Shown: piece by piece, positions 38,403-46,325 of the stretch | Numbering within the stretch: position 1 is the first letter of the stretch | Layout: each line of letters starts with the position of its first letter | Assembly (NCBI RefSeq): GCF_020697055.1 | Contig: NZ_JAJFBP010000012.1 | Location: 39,465 to 103,464 of the forward strand | Reading direction: 5' to 3' | Length of the DNA: 64,000 bases | Source of the DNA: Panacagrimonas sp. | GTDB taxonomy: Bacteria > Pseudomonadota > Gammaproteobacteria > Nevskiales > Nevskiaceae | Position numbers and translations under genes: made by a program | Notes under the pieces: generated by a model | Databases searched by the model: none | What the model saw: the letters and a program-made list of their open reading frames with translations, nothing else | What the model was told of the DNA's origin: nothing

Positions 38403-38528
38403 ATGACGACGGCGGTGGAACCGACTCCCGATCAGCGCAAGCGGCGTAGCGTCGTGCTGGCGCTGATCCATGTGGCGCTGGCGGTCGGCATCCTCGCGCT
38501 GTTCGTCTATCTGCAGGCCAAGGGATGA
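38403..38528 (+). CDS. Small single-span membrane protein, probable cytochrome oxidase assembly factor
   Basis: This 41-aa protein lies between coxA and ctaG. A charged, basic N-terminus (TPDQRKRRS) is followed by one hydrophobic helix of about 20 residues (VLALIHVALAVGILALFVYL) and a short QAKG tail. Its stop overlaps the ctaG start as ATGA (38525-38528), strong evidence that it is translated and coupled. Small proteins of this shape occur at the same place in other proteobacterial cox operons and are annotated as oxidase small assembly proteins (CoxF-like). Its function is not known from the sequence. Confidence 0.78.
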   Translation: MTTAVEPTPDQRKRRSVVLALIHVALAVGILALFVYLQAKG

Positions 38529-39118
38529 GCGAAGAAGCGCAGGACGGCGGTCGCAAGCGCAGCAGCCGGCAGCACGGCCTGCGTCTGGTCGTGGTCGTGG
38601 TCGCAATGTTCGGGTTCGGCTTCGCGCTCGGCCCGATCTACGACGCGCTGTGCAAGGTCACCGGCATCAACGGCAAGACGTCGGGCATGCAGGCCAACGC
38701 CGAGGCGTTGCCGGCGATCGACACGTCGCGCTGGGTCACGGTGCAGTTCATCACCACCGTGAACGGCGGCCGGCCCTGGGAATTCCGCCCGGAGGTTTCC
38801 GAGGTGCGCGTGCATCCGGGCCAGCTGTCGACGGTGAGCTTCCACGCGAAGAACACCGAAGGCCGCGACCTGGTCGCGCAGGCCGTGCCGAACGTTGCGC
38901 CCTGGAACGCGGCCAAGCACCTGCGCAAGACCGAGTGCTTCTGCTTCAACAACCAGATGTTCAAGGCCGGCGAATCCAAGGAGATGCCGGTGCGTTTCAT
39001 GATCGACCCCGCCCTGCCGGCGGACGTCGACGTGGTGACGCTGTCGTACACCTTCTTCGATGTCACCGAGTCGGCCGCCCATAAAACGGCGCCGGCAAAA
39101 GATCCGCAGCAGAGCTAG
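38525..39118 (+). CDS. ctaG: Cytochrome c oxidase assembly protein CtaG/Cox11
   Basis: This 197-aa copper chaperone delivers copper to the CuB site of subunit I. A single membrane anchor (LRLVVVVVAMFGFGFALGP) is followed by a periplasmic immunoglobulin-like domain. The copper motif CFCF occurs in LRKTECFCFNNQMFKAGE, preceded by VAQAVPNVAPWNAAKH and followed by MPVRFMIDPALP. The start overlaps the stop of the small upstream gene. The conserved cysteine in DALCKVTG next to the membrane is also present. Confidence 0.95.
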   Translation: MSEEAQDGGRKRSSRQHGLRLVVVVVAMFGFGFALGPIYDALCKVTGINGKTSGMQANAEALPAIDTSRWVTVQFITTVNGGRPWEFRPEVSEVRVHPGQLSTVSFHAKNTEGRDLVAQAVPNVAPWNAAKHLRKTECFCFNNQMFKAGESKEMPVRFMIDPALPADVDVVTLSYTFFDVTESAAHKTAPAKDPQQS

Positions 39119-39145
39119 TTCGTAGAGAGACTGGGAGAACACCTG

Positions 39146-40048
39146 ATGGCAAGCAGCCACGCCGCCCCCGCCCACGCCACCGGCAGTCCGCCGAGCCGGT
39201 ATTTCGTTCCCGATCCGAGCGCCTGGCCGTTCATCCTCACCGCCGGCCTGTTCATGGTGATCGTCGGCGTCTGGGGCTTCCTCGAGCACAAGACCTTCCC
39301 GGTCTCGATCCCGATCTACATCGGTTCGGCGATCGCGATCTTCATCATCTTCCGCTGGCTGCGCGGCGTGTCGCTGGAATCCGAGCACGGCAGGTACAAC
39401 CTGCAGGTGGACGGCACCTATCGGATGGCGATGGCGTGGTTCATCTTTTCAGAGGTGATGTTCTTCGGCGCGTTCTTCGGCGCCCTGTGGTACGCCCGTG
39501 AGCTGTCGATCCCCTGGCTGTCGGGCGAGGGCACCAAGATGGCCACGCACCTGGTGCACTGGCCGATGTTCGAGAACGTCTGGCCGAACAACGGCCCGAT
39601 GGAGCTCAACGGCAAGTTCGAAACCATCGGCGCCTGGGGCCTGCCGTTCGTCAACACGGTGCTGCTGCTCTCTTCGGGCGTGACGATCACGCTGGCGCAC
39701 CACGCGCTGAAGGAAAACCACCGCAAGGCGTGCATCGGCTGGATGTGGGCGACCGTCGCGTTCGGCGTGGCGTTCCTCTACTGCCAGGCCACCGAGTACC
39801 ACCACGCCTACACCGAGCTGAATCTCAAACTGTCGTCCGGTGTGTATGGCTCGACGTTCTTCATGCTCACCGGCTTCCACGGCATGCACGTGACACTCGG
39901 CACCATCATGCTGATCGTGATCACGCTGCGCCTGATGTTTGGCCACTTCAAACCCGACAGCCACTTCGGCTTCGAAGGCGTGGCCTGGTACTGGCACTTC
40001 GTCGACGTGGTCTGGATCGGCCTGTTCGTCTTCGTCTACGTGCTGTAG
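39146..40048 (+). CDS. coxC: Cytochrome c oxidase subunit III
   Basis: This 300-aa protein has seven membrane helices and stabilises subunit I and the D-channel proton entry. Family segments include RMAMAWFIFSEVMFFGAFFG (helix III with the conserved E), LLLSSGVTITLAHHAL, ATEYHHAYTELN and HFVDVVWIGLFVFVYVL at the end. Only the GGGAG at 39131-39135, about 10 nt before the ATG, is seen as a ribosome site. It ends the first transcription unit of the oxidase block and is followed by a stem-loop. Confidence 0.96.
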   Translation: MASSHAAPAHATGSPPSRYFVPDPSAWPFILTAGLFMVIVGVWGFLEHKTFPVSIPIYIGSAIAIFIIFRWLRGVSLESEHGRYNLQVDGTYRMAMAWFIFSEVMFFGAFFGALWYARELSIPWLSGEGTKMATHLVHWPMFENVWPNNGPMELNGKFETIGAWGLPFVNTVLLLSSGVTITLAHHALKENHRKACIGWMWATVAFGVAFLYCQATEYHHAYTELNLKLSSGVYGSTFFMLTGFHGMHVTLGTIMLIVITLRLMFGHFKPDSHFGFEGVAWYWHFVDVVWIGLFVFVYVL

Positions 40049-40070
40049 ACGACGAGGACCCGGCTAGCGG

Positions 40071-40102
40071 GAAGGAGGCCCGGCAACGGGCCTTCTTCTT
40101 TT
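40071..40102. terminator. Terminator after coxC
   Basis: GAAGGAGGCCCG at 40071-40082 pairs with CGGGCCTTCTTC at 40087-40098 through a GCAA tetraloop (one G-U pair), followed by TTTT. It ends the coxB-coxC transcript and faces the convergent small gene. Confidence 0.88.
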
Positions 40103-40113
40103 CTGCAGGTCCT

Positions 40114-40323
40114 TCAGCCTCCGACGCCATGTGGTTTGAGCCAGCCCATGAAGAACGCCAGGACCAGCAGCAGGATCAGCGCGACCTGCAGCCCCACGCG
40201 CCACGACAGGGCTTTGACCGTGCGGCGGCTGGTGCTCGGATCCTTGACCAGAAACACGCCGCCGAACACCAGCGCACCGACGATGGCGACCAGCAGGGCG
40301 ACGATCAGCAACTTGACGAGCAT
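40114..40323 (-). CDS. DUF2909/twin-transmembrane small protein
   Basis: This 69-aa protein has two hydrophobic helices (LIVALLVAIVGALVFGGVFL and VGLQVALILLLVLAFFMG) joined by a short polar loop (KDPSTSRRTVK), the layout of DUF2909. Genes of this family sit within cytochrome oxidase loci in many proteobacteria, which suggests a role in oxidase biogenesis, though none is proven. It is transcribed against the neighbouring oxidase genes and starts 29 bp from the SURF1 start. Confidence 0.85.
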   Translation of the reverse strand: MLVKLLIVALLVAIVGALVFGGVFLVKDPSTSRRTVKALSWRVGLQVALILLLVLAFFMGWLKPHGVGG

Positions 40324-40352
40324 GGGTGCCGTCGAACGAGGAAGGACAGGAC

Positions 40353-41126
40353 GTGCATGGTAACGCTGACCTCGCGCCCTGGCGGTTGCCGCGATCGGTT
40401 CGCGCCGCCGTGACGCGTCGCGCCCGTCCGCCGTTGTGGGCGATCGGAACGACCGTGGCGTTGACCGCGCTGTTCGTCTCGCTCGGTTCCTGGCAGCTGC
40501 GTCGCGCGCAGGAAAAGGAGGCGCTGCAGGCCGCGTTCGACGGTGCGGCCGATCTGCCGGCGCTGGGCATTGGCGTCGACACGCCGCCGCCCCCGGACGA
40601 GCGCTCGACGCGGCGCGGCGCGGCGCGCGGCGCGTTCGATCCGGAGCACCAGATCCTGCTCGACAACCAGCCCCGCGAGCACGTGCCCGGCTACCACGTC
40701 TGGACGCCGCTGCGACTGGCGGACGGCGCCTGGCTCATCGTCGATCGCGGCTGGGTCGCGGCGGATCCGGATCGACGGCGGCTGCCCGGGATCGCCGTGG
40801 GCGCCGAGCCGCGCGAGGTCTCCGGTTTCTGGCGCCCGTTGCCGCGCCCGGGCCTGCGCCTGGCCACCGATCCCTGCGCCGTCTCCGGCTTTCCGCGCGT
40901 GGCGAGCTATCCGACCCGCGAGCAGCTCGCCTGCATATTGAACGGACCGGTCGCCGACGGGGTCCTGCTGCTCGACGCGCGTGCGTCGGACGGCTACGTT
41001 CGCGAGTGGACGCTGCCCAACCCGGTTCCGCCGGCGCGTCACTACGCGTACGCCGCGCAGTGGTTCGCCTTCGCGGCGACGCTGCTGTTCCTGTTCTTCA
41101 AATTCGGTTTCAGGCGACTGTCGTGA
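40353..41126 (+). CDS. SURF1 family cytochrome oxidase biogenesis protein
   Basis: The product of about 257 aa has membrane helices near both ends (WAIGTTVALTALFVSLGSWQ and YAAQWFAFAATLLFLFFKFG) around a periplasmic domain. The family motifs are LGSWQLRRAQEKEAL, GYHVWTPLRLADGAWLIVDR, GWV and the C-terminal RHYAYAAQWFAFA. SURF1 proteins help load heme a into subunit I. I choose GTG at 40353, close to a run of AGGA repeats. A GTG at 40326 is possible but would overlap the divergent control region. The stop overlaps the next GTG start (GTGA). Confidence 0.9.
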   Translation: MHGNADLAPWRLPRSVRAAVTRRARPPLWAIGTTVALTALFVSLGSWQLRRAQEKEALQAAFDGAADLPALGIGVDTPPPPDERSTRRGAARGAFDPEHQILLDNQPREHVPGYHVWTPLRLADGAWLIVDRGWVAADPDRRRLPGIAVGAEPREVSGFWRPLPRPGLRLATDPCAVSGFPRVASYPTREQLACILNGPVADGVLLLDARASDGYVREWTLPNPVPPARHYAYAAQWFAFAATLLFLFFKFGFRRLS

Positions 41127-41755
41127 ACTCCCCAGCTGCGTCCTCGTCTTCATCTCCCACCGCGCCGCGCGGCCGTCTGCAGTTCCTGCTGCTCGCGACG
41201 CTGTTCTTCTTCCCGCTGCTGGCGTCGTACGTCCTCTACTTCTGGTTCCCGGACCTGCGGCCGAGCGGCACCACCAATTACGGCCAGCTGATCAATCCGG
41301 CGCGGCCGGCTCCGGACCTGACGCTGGTCGACGCCAAGGGTGCGGCGCTCGACGAGCAGACGTTCGGCGTGCGCTGGAGCTACGTGGTGCTCGCCGGGAC
41401 CGATTGCGACGAGCTCTGCCGCCGCAACCTGGTGATGACGCGCCAGGTGCGTGTTGCGATGAACGAGAAGCGCAGCCGCATCCAGCGCGTGCTCGTGCTC
41501 TCGGATCCCGCCGCGGTGCCGCGCGTGGCCGCGGCGCTGGCGCCGGAGCATCCCGATCTGCGCGTGCTGGGCGACACCGGCGCGCCCGGCGCGCGCTTGT
41601 CCGATTTCCTGCAGCCCGCGGGCGCGGCGTCCTACCTGCTGGATCCGCACGCGAACTGGTTGCTGTTCTATCCGGCCGGCGGTGAAACGCAGGCCGACTT
41701 CAAGGGCATGCAGAAAGACATCAAGAAGCTGCTGCGTCTGTCGCAGATCGGCTGA
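41123..41755 (+). CDS. Membrane-anchored thioredoxin/SCO-like protein in the oxidase assembly operon
   Basis: This 210-aa protein has an N-terminal membrane helix (LQFLLLATLFFFPLLASYVL) and a periplasmic domain that resembles a thioredoxin or SCO fold. RPAPDLTLVDAKG is followed by SYVVLAGTDCDELCRRN, a C-x-x-x-C motif at the SCO copper site. The histidine that completes the copper site in SCO proteins (a VDHS-type motif) is not apparent. It could be a thiol reductase or a degenerate copper chaperone. It sits between SURF1 and ctaA with a GTGA overlap upstream. The call is by fold pattern and context. Confidence 0.7.
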   Translation: MNSPAASSSSSPTAPRGRLQFLLLATLFFFPLLASYVLYFWFPDLRPSGTTNYGQLINPARPAPDLTLVDAKGAALDEQTFGVRWSYVVLAGTDCDELCRRNLVMTRQVRVAMNEKRSRIQRVLVLSDPAAVPRVAAALAPEHPDLRVLGDTGAPGARLSDFLQPAGAASYLLDPHANWLLFYPAGGETQADFKGMQKDIKKLLRLSQIG

Positions 41756-41781
41756 TTCACCATTTTCACGACCCACCGCCC

Positions 41782-42858
41782 GTGACCGCGTTCCGTTCCC
41801 TGAACCTGCTGTCCCTGCTGCTCTGCTTCGGCGTCGTCGTGTTCGGCGCCTACGTGCGACTGGCCGACGCCGGCCTCGGCTGTCCCGACTGGCCGGGCTG
41901 CTACGGACACGTCGGTGTGCCCGACGCCGATCACGAAGTCGCGGTCGCGCAGCAGAAATTTCCGCAGCGCCCGGTCGAGGCGCACAAGGCGTGGAAGGAG
42001 ATGATCCACCGCTACCTCGCCTCTACGCTGGGGTTGCTGATCGTCGCGATGGCCTTCCTGAGCCGCCGCGTGGCGCAGGCGCCGCGCCGGCTGCCGTGGT
42101 TCCTGGTGGGCCTCGTGATCTTCCAGGGCGTGCTGGGCATGTGGACGGTGACCTTGCAGCTCAAACCGCTCGTGGTGACCGCGCATCTGTTCGGAGGCCT
42201 GACCACGCTGTCGCTGCTGGCGTGGATGCTGCTGTCCACCATGTTCCGGTCGCGCTTCGCCGCACCGGAAGTGTCGGAGCGCGATCTGCTGGTGCGTCGG
42301 GTGGAGCCGCCCTTCACCTATGCCGGTGCCCACGAGCGCGATACGCGGCTGCCGTACCCGGCGATCCGCCTGCTCGCGACGGTGGGGTTGGTATTGCTGA
42401 TCGGTCAGATCTTCCTCGGCGGATGGACGAGCACGAACTACGCGGCGCTCGCGTGTCCGGATCTTCCGACCTGTCACGGGCGATGGGTGCCGGAGACCGA
42501 CGTGAAACAGGCCTTCACGCTGTGGCGCGGCCTGGGTATCAACTACGAATACGGGGTGCTCGACAGCCGCGCGCGTGTGACCATCCACTACTTCCATCGC
42601 ATCGGTGCGATGGTGGTCACCGTCGTGTTGCTATTGCTCGGCATGCGCCTTCTGAACCAGGGCCCGAGTCCGTTCTGGAATCGCTACGGGATCGCGGTGA
42701 TGGCGGCGCTGGGGCTGCAGGTTTCGCTCGGCGTGTTGACGGTGCATCTGCAGCTGCCACTGCTGTTGGCCGCCGCGCATAATGCCGGCGCCGCCCTGCT
42801 GTTGCTGACCCTGGTGAGCCTCAACTACTTCGCCTGGAACGAGGGCCGATCGTCGTGA
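41782..42858 (+). CDS. ctaA: Heme A synthase (COX15/CtaA family)
   Basis: This 358-aa membrane protein with about eight helices oxidises the C8 methyl of heme O to a formyl group to make heme A. GAYVRLADAGLGCPDWPGCY at the N-terminus and GGWTSTNYAALACPDLPTCH in the second half show the internal duplication with paired cysteines. EMIHRYLAS, TAHLFGGL, YFHRIG and AAAHNAGAALLL carry the histidine heme ligands. The start is GTG at 41782 without a clear ribosome site. The stop overlaps the ctaB start (GTGA). Confidence 0.95.
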   Translation: MTAFRSLNLLSLLLCFGVVVFGAYVRLADAGLGCPDWPGCYGHVGVPDADHEVAVAQQKFPQRPVEAHKAWKEMIHRYLASTLGLLIVAMAFLSRRVAQAPRRLPWFLVGLVIFQGVLGMWTVTLQLKPLVVTAHLFGGLTTLSLLAWMLLSTMFRSRFAAPEVSERDLLVRRVEPPFTYAGAHERDTRLPYPAIRLLATVGLVLLIGQIFLGGWTSTNYAALACPDLPTCHGRWVPETDVKQAFTLWRGLGINYEYGVLDSRARVTIHYFHRIGAMVVTVVLLLLGMRLLNQGPSPFWNRYGIAVMAALGLQVSLGVLTVHLQLPLLLAAAHNAGAALLLLTLVSLNYFAWNEGRSS

Positions 42859-43778
42859 ACAGCACGCCGTCCGCCATCGCCGCCGGATCCCTGCGTGGCC
42901 GCACGCACGAGTACTACGAGCTGTGCAAACCGCGCGTGGTGATGCTGATCGTGTTCACCGCGATCGTCGGCATGTTCCTCGCGGTCCCGGGCCTGCCGCC
43001 GTGGTCGGCGCTGCTCTGGGGCACGATCGGCATCGCGCTGCAGGCCGCGAGCGCCGCGGCGGTCAACCAGATCATCGATCGCAACATCGACCGGCGCATG
43101 GCGCGCACCTGCGGGCGGCCGCTGGTGACCGGCGCACTGGGCATGACCGAGTCGATCGCGTTCGCCACGGTGCTGGGCGTTGCCGGGTTCGTGGTGCTGT
43201 GGTTCTGGGTCAATCCGCTCACCGCCTGGCTCACGCAGTTCACGCTGATCGGCTACGCCGGCATCTACACGCTGTACCTGAAGCGCGCGACGCCGCAGAA
43301 CATCGTCATCGGTGGCGCCGCGGGCGCCGCTCCGCCGGTGCTGGGCTGGACCGCCGTCACCGGTGAGATCCACGGCCACGCGCTGATCCTGTTCCTGATC
43401 ATCTTCATCTGGACGCCGCCGCACTTCTGGGCGCTGGCGATCGAGCGTCGCGACGAATACGCCAAGGCCGACATCCCGATGCTGCCGGTGACGCACGGCA
43501 TCGAGTTCACCAAGACCCAGGTCGTGCTCTACACGGTGCTGCTGCTCGTGGTCACCGTGCTGCCTTACGCCACCGGCATGAGCGGCATCGTGTACCTGGT
43601 CGGCGCGCTGCTGCTCGGCGGCCAGTTCCTGAACTACGCGGTTCGGCTCAAGTACAGGCCGGTGGCCGGATTGCCGATGAAGACGTTCGGCTATTCGATC
43701 GTGTACCTGATGGGCATCTTCACGCTGCTGCTGGTCGACCACTACATGGGCGCGATCGTCGGGGTGTTCGGATCGTGA
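42855..43778 (+). CDS. ctaB: Protoheme IX farnesyltransferase (heme O synthase)
   Basis: This 307-aa UbiA-family membrane enzyme attaches a farnesyl group to heme B to give heme O, the substrate of CtaA. YYELCKPRVVMLIVFTAIVG is followed by the prenyl-diphosphate motif NQIIDRNIDRRMARTCGRPL, and FIWTPPHFWALAIERRDEYA is the second conserved loop. About nine helices are expected. The GTG start overlaps the ctaA stop, so heme O and heme A synthesis are coupled. It is also known as cyoE. Confidence 0.96.
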   Translation: MNSTPSAIAAGSLRGRTHEYYELCKPRVVMLIVFTAIVGMFLAVPGLPPWSALLWGTIGIALQAASAAAVNQIIDRNIDRRMARTCGRPLVTGALGMTESIAFATVLGVAGFVVLWFWVNPLTAWLTQFTLIGYAGIYTLYLKRATPQNIVIGGAAGAAPPVLGWTAVTGEIHGHALILFLIIFIWTPPHFWALAIERRDEYAKADIPMLPVTHGIEFTKTQVVLYTVLLLVVTVLPYATGMSGIVYLVGALLLGGQFLNYAVRLKYRPVAGLPMKTFGYSIVYLMGIFTLLLVDHYMGAIVGVFGS

Positions 43779-44929
43779 CGCACGCGGCGGCGCCGGCGAG
43801 ACGGCTGCTGCTCGTTCTGACCGCGCTGGTGCTCGGCGCGTGTGCCGGCACCGCGCCGCGCGAACCCGAGGGACTGGGTCCGACCGCGGCACGCGCGCTG
43901 ATCGCGCGCGCACTGCCCTCCCACGTCCAGCGCGACCGCGACGGCTGGACCGCCGACATCTACGCCGCGTTCGGCTCGATCGGCCTGCCGGTGACCGCCG
44001 AGAGCGCTTGCGCGGTGATCGCGGTGATCGACCAGGAATCGACGTTCCAGGTCGACCCGCAGGTGCCGGGACTGTCGACCATCGCGTGGCGCGAGATCGA
44101 GGCCCGCGCCGCGCGCCTGGGCCTTCCGCGTGCCGTCGTGCGGACCCTGCTGAAGGCGCCTTCGCGCGACGGCCGCAGCTATGCCCAGCGGATCGATACG
44201 GCCAAGACCGAGCGCGAGCTCAGCGAGATCTTCGAGGACCTGATCGGCGTGCTGCCGGGCGGCGAGACGCTGTTCGCCGATCGCAATCCGGTACGAACCG
44301 GCGGGCCGATGCAGGTGAGCATCGCGTACGCGGAGTCCTACGCCGATGACCGCTCCTATCCCTATCCGCGCGAGAAAGGGCAGAGCCTGCGGCGCGAGGT
44401 CTTCACGCGGCGCGGCGGGCTGTATTTCGGTATCGCGCATCTGCTGGACTACCCCACCGCAGCGTACGACCGCCCCTTGTTCCGCTTCGCCGATTTCAAC
44501 GCCGGCCATTACGCCAGTCGCAACGCGGCGTTCCAGGCCGCGGTGAGCCTGCTGACCGGCATTCCGCTGGCTTTCGACGGCGACCTGCTGCGCGAGGGCG
44601 CGCCCGCCGATGCACCGGGACAGACCGAGCTCGCGACGCGGGCGTTGTCCAAGCGCCTGGGCCTGGATCACGACGACATCCGCGACGACCTCGGCCAGGG
44701 ACGCAGCGTGAAGTTCGAAAAGACGCGGCTCTACGAGCGGGTGTTCGAGCATGTCGACGCCGCCGAACGTCGTCCCGTACCGCGCGCGATCGTGCCGTCG
44801 ATCCGTCTGGTCAGCCCCAAGATCACACGCAAGCTGACCACCGAATGGTTCGCCACCCGGGTGCAGGCGCGCCATGCCGGTTGCCTGCAGCGCCTGGGCA
44901 CGCCGCCGCCGTCGACGGCCAAGGCCTGA
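43775..44929 (+). CDS. DUF1615 family lipoprotein
   Basis: This 384-aa protein has a lipoprotein signal (LLLVLTALVLGACAG) and a large periplasmic domain. IAVIDQESTFQVDPQVPGL and TGGPMQVSIAYAES look like parts of a lysozyme or transglycosylase-type fold, with a glutamate after IDQ. DUF1615 is a family of unknown function found in gammaproteobacteria. The GTG start overlaps the ctaB stop (GTGA), so it is the last gene of the assembly operon, though no oxidase role is documented. A cell-wall role is an alternative. Confidence 0.82.
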   Translation: MTHAAAPARRLLLVLTALVLGACAGTAPREPEGLGPTAARALIARALPSHVQRDRDGWTADIYAAFGSIGLPVTAESACAVIAVIDQESTFQVDPQVPGLSTIAWREIEARAARLGLPRAVVRTLLKAPSRDGRSYAQRIDTAKTERELSEIFEDLIGVLPGGETLFADRNPVRTGGPMQVSIAYAESYADDRSYPYPREKGQSLRREVFTRRGGLYFGIAHLLDYPTAAYDRPLFRFADFNAGHYASRNAAFQAAVSLLTGIPLAFDGDLLREGAPADAPGQTELATRALSKRLGLDHDDIRDDLGQGRSVKFEKTRLYERVFEHVDAAERRPVPRAIVPSIRLVSPKITRKLTTEWFATRVQARHAGCLQRLGTPPPSTAKA

Positions 44930-45046
44930 TCCGGCACCACGACGTTCCTGCACGAGCAGGGGTGGGTGCGCAATACGTCACATGGCCAGTTTTTTCGGGC
45001 CAAGAGCTGCGCTATAACGACCGACCTCGATTCGCGAGGGGGCTCC

Positions 45047-45355
45047 ATGAGCACTCGATCCTGTGTTTCCACGGCGTTGCTGCTGCTGGCCGGCGCCCTT
45101 TCCTCAGGACCCGCGGCGGCCGTGATGTATCGCTGCGACGGCAATCTGGTCACCGATAGCCCGACCGGCGGCACCAACTGTGTCGCGACGGGGTCGCGCC
45201 CCAAGTCGCGGACGTTCTCGGCCGAACGGGTCGAGGCCACGATCGACGCCGAACCGACCAGCGCAGGGCCCGCGGCGGCTCATCGTGGGGCCACGACGTC
45301 TCCGTCCTCGGCATCGACCGGCAGCCGGGTCGTCGTTCCGGCTCCCGCCCGCTAA
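45047..45355 (+). CDS. Small secreted protein of unknown function
   Basis: This 102-aa product has a clear signal peptide (CVSTALLLLAGALSSGPAAA). The mature N-terminus YRCDGNLVTDSPTGGTNC resembles the start of DUF4124-like secreted proteins, with two cysteines that could form a disulfide. The rest is low-complexity, rich in Ser, Ala, Pro and Arg. GAGGGGGCTCC precedes the ATG at 45047. The TAA stop overlaps the ATG of the following gene (TAATG), so the two are probably translated together. Confidence 0.6.
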   Translation: MSTRSCVSTALLLLAGALSSGPAAAVMYRCDGNLVTDSPTGGTNCVATGSRPKSRTFSAERVEATIDAEPTSAGPAAAHRGATTSPSSASTGSRVVVPAPAR

Positions 45356-46275
45356 TGTTCGGCGTGATGGCGGCTTGCGAAAGCGTCGGCCAGCCGTTCG
45401 TGATCCTCGGATCGAGCATCAGATTCGATGCGCAGCCCGGCATTCCCCCGCTCGGGTCGCGACTGTCGCCGGCGCGCAACGATCAGGAGCGTGCGATGCA
45501 TGCCGAGATCGCCAAGGCCGGCCAGGGGATGTTCGATTCCGGCTTGCCGTCGTTCAACCAGACGCGCGCGACGCTGGGTCTGGCGCCGCTCGACGATCTT
45601 CTCGGGCAATACGACGCCGCAATGTACGAACTGCTCGCCACGAGCCAGGCGTACGACTTCCCCGCGACGGAGCCCTCGAGCCGGGTTCGTTATGTCGGTC
45701 CGCAGCTCGTGGCTCCGCAGCGGGCGCAGCAGTGGAGTTCGCCGTGGCCGGCTCCCGACACGCGTCCGCTCGTCGTGGTGGGCTTCTCCACCACGTTCCA
45801 GAACCACGCCGGGGTCCTGCAGCGAACGATCGACGCGCTGGCCACGCTGTCCGTGCGCGTGCGGGTCACGCTGGGCGATTCGATCGACCGCAGTGAGCGT
45901 CGGGCCGCCGACAACTGTGTGGTCGTCGACAGCGCACCGCATTCGGTCGTGATGCCCCAGGCCGCGTTCGTCGTCACGCCCGGCGGGCGCGGAACGGTCA
46001 TCCGCGCGCTGGTCAGCCGCGTGCCGATGCTGGTCGTGCCGCTGGGACGAGATCAGGCCGACCACGCGGTCCGCGTCACCGAACGCGGTGCCGGCCTGGC
46101 ATTGCCGGCGGATGCATCGCTCCAGTCCTTCCGCGCGGCGTGCGAGCGCCTGCTGACGGAGCCCTCGTTTCGCGACGCGGCGCGGGAATTGGGCGATCGT
46201 GTCGCCGCGGACGCGGCGCGATCGACCGAGGTGCAGGAGCTGGAAGAGGCCGCGGCGCGGGCCGTCACCGCGTAG
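45355..46275 (+). CDS. Truncated GT1-family glycosyltransferase with altered donor motif
   Basis: This 306-aa protein covers the end of the N-terminal domain and the whole C-terminal domain of a UGT/YjiC-type glycosyltransferase, which normally has about 400 residues. About 100 N-terminal residues that carry the catalytic histidine are missing. In the donor-sugar motif, the usual HGGHGT reads PGGRGT (VVTPGGRGTVIRALVSRVPM), so the phosphate-binding histidine is lost as well. PLGRDQADHAVRVTERGAGL, the downstream part of the motif, is intact. The protein is probably inactive as a classical transferase, and may be decaying or have another role. It starts within a TAATG overlap with the small secreted gene. 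Confidence 0.72.
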   Translation: MFGVMAACESVGQPFVILGSSIRFDAQPGIPPLGSRLSPARNDQERAMHAEIAKAGQGMFDSGLPSFNQTRATLGLAPLDDLLGQYDAAMYELLATSQAYDFPATEPSSRVRYVGPQLVAPQRAQQWSSPWPAPDTRPLVVVGFSTTFQNHAGVLQRTIDALATLSVRVRVTLGDSIDRSERRAADNCVVVDSAPHSVVMPQAAFVVTPGGRGTVIRALVSRVPMLVVPLGRDQADHAVRVTERGAGLALPADASLQSFRAACERLLTEPSFRDAARELGDRVAADAARSTEVQELEEAAARAVTA

Positions 46276-46325
46276 GCCGGACCGTATCGGGATATGAGCG
46301 CATCAGGAAAACGGAGGAGACACCC

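Noticed and set aside
36566..38404. Long His/Asp-rich open frame antisense to coxA (612 codons)
   Set aside because: The histidine and aspartate richness comes from reading coxA backwards. There is no start context and it overlaps an unmistakable oxidase gene.
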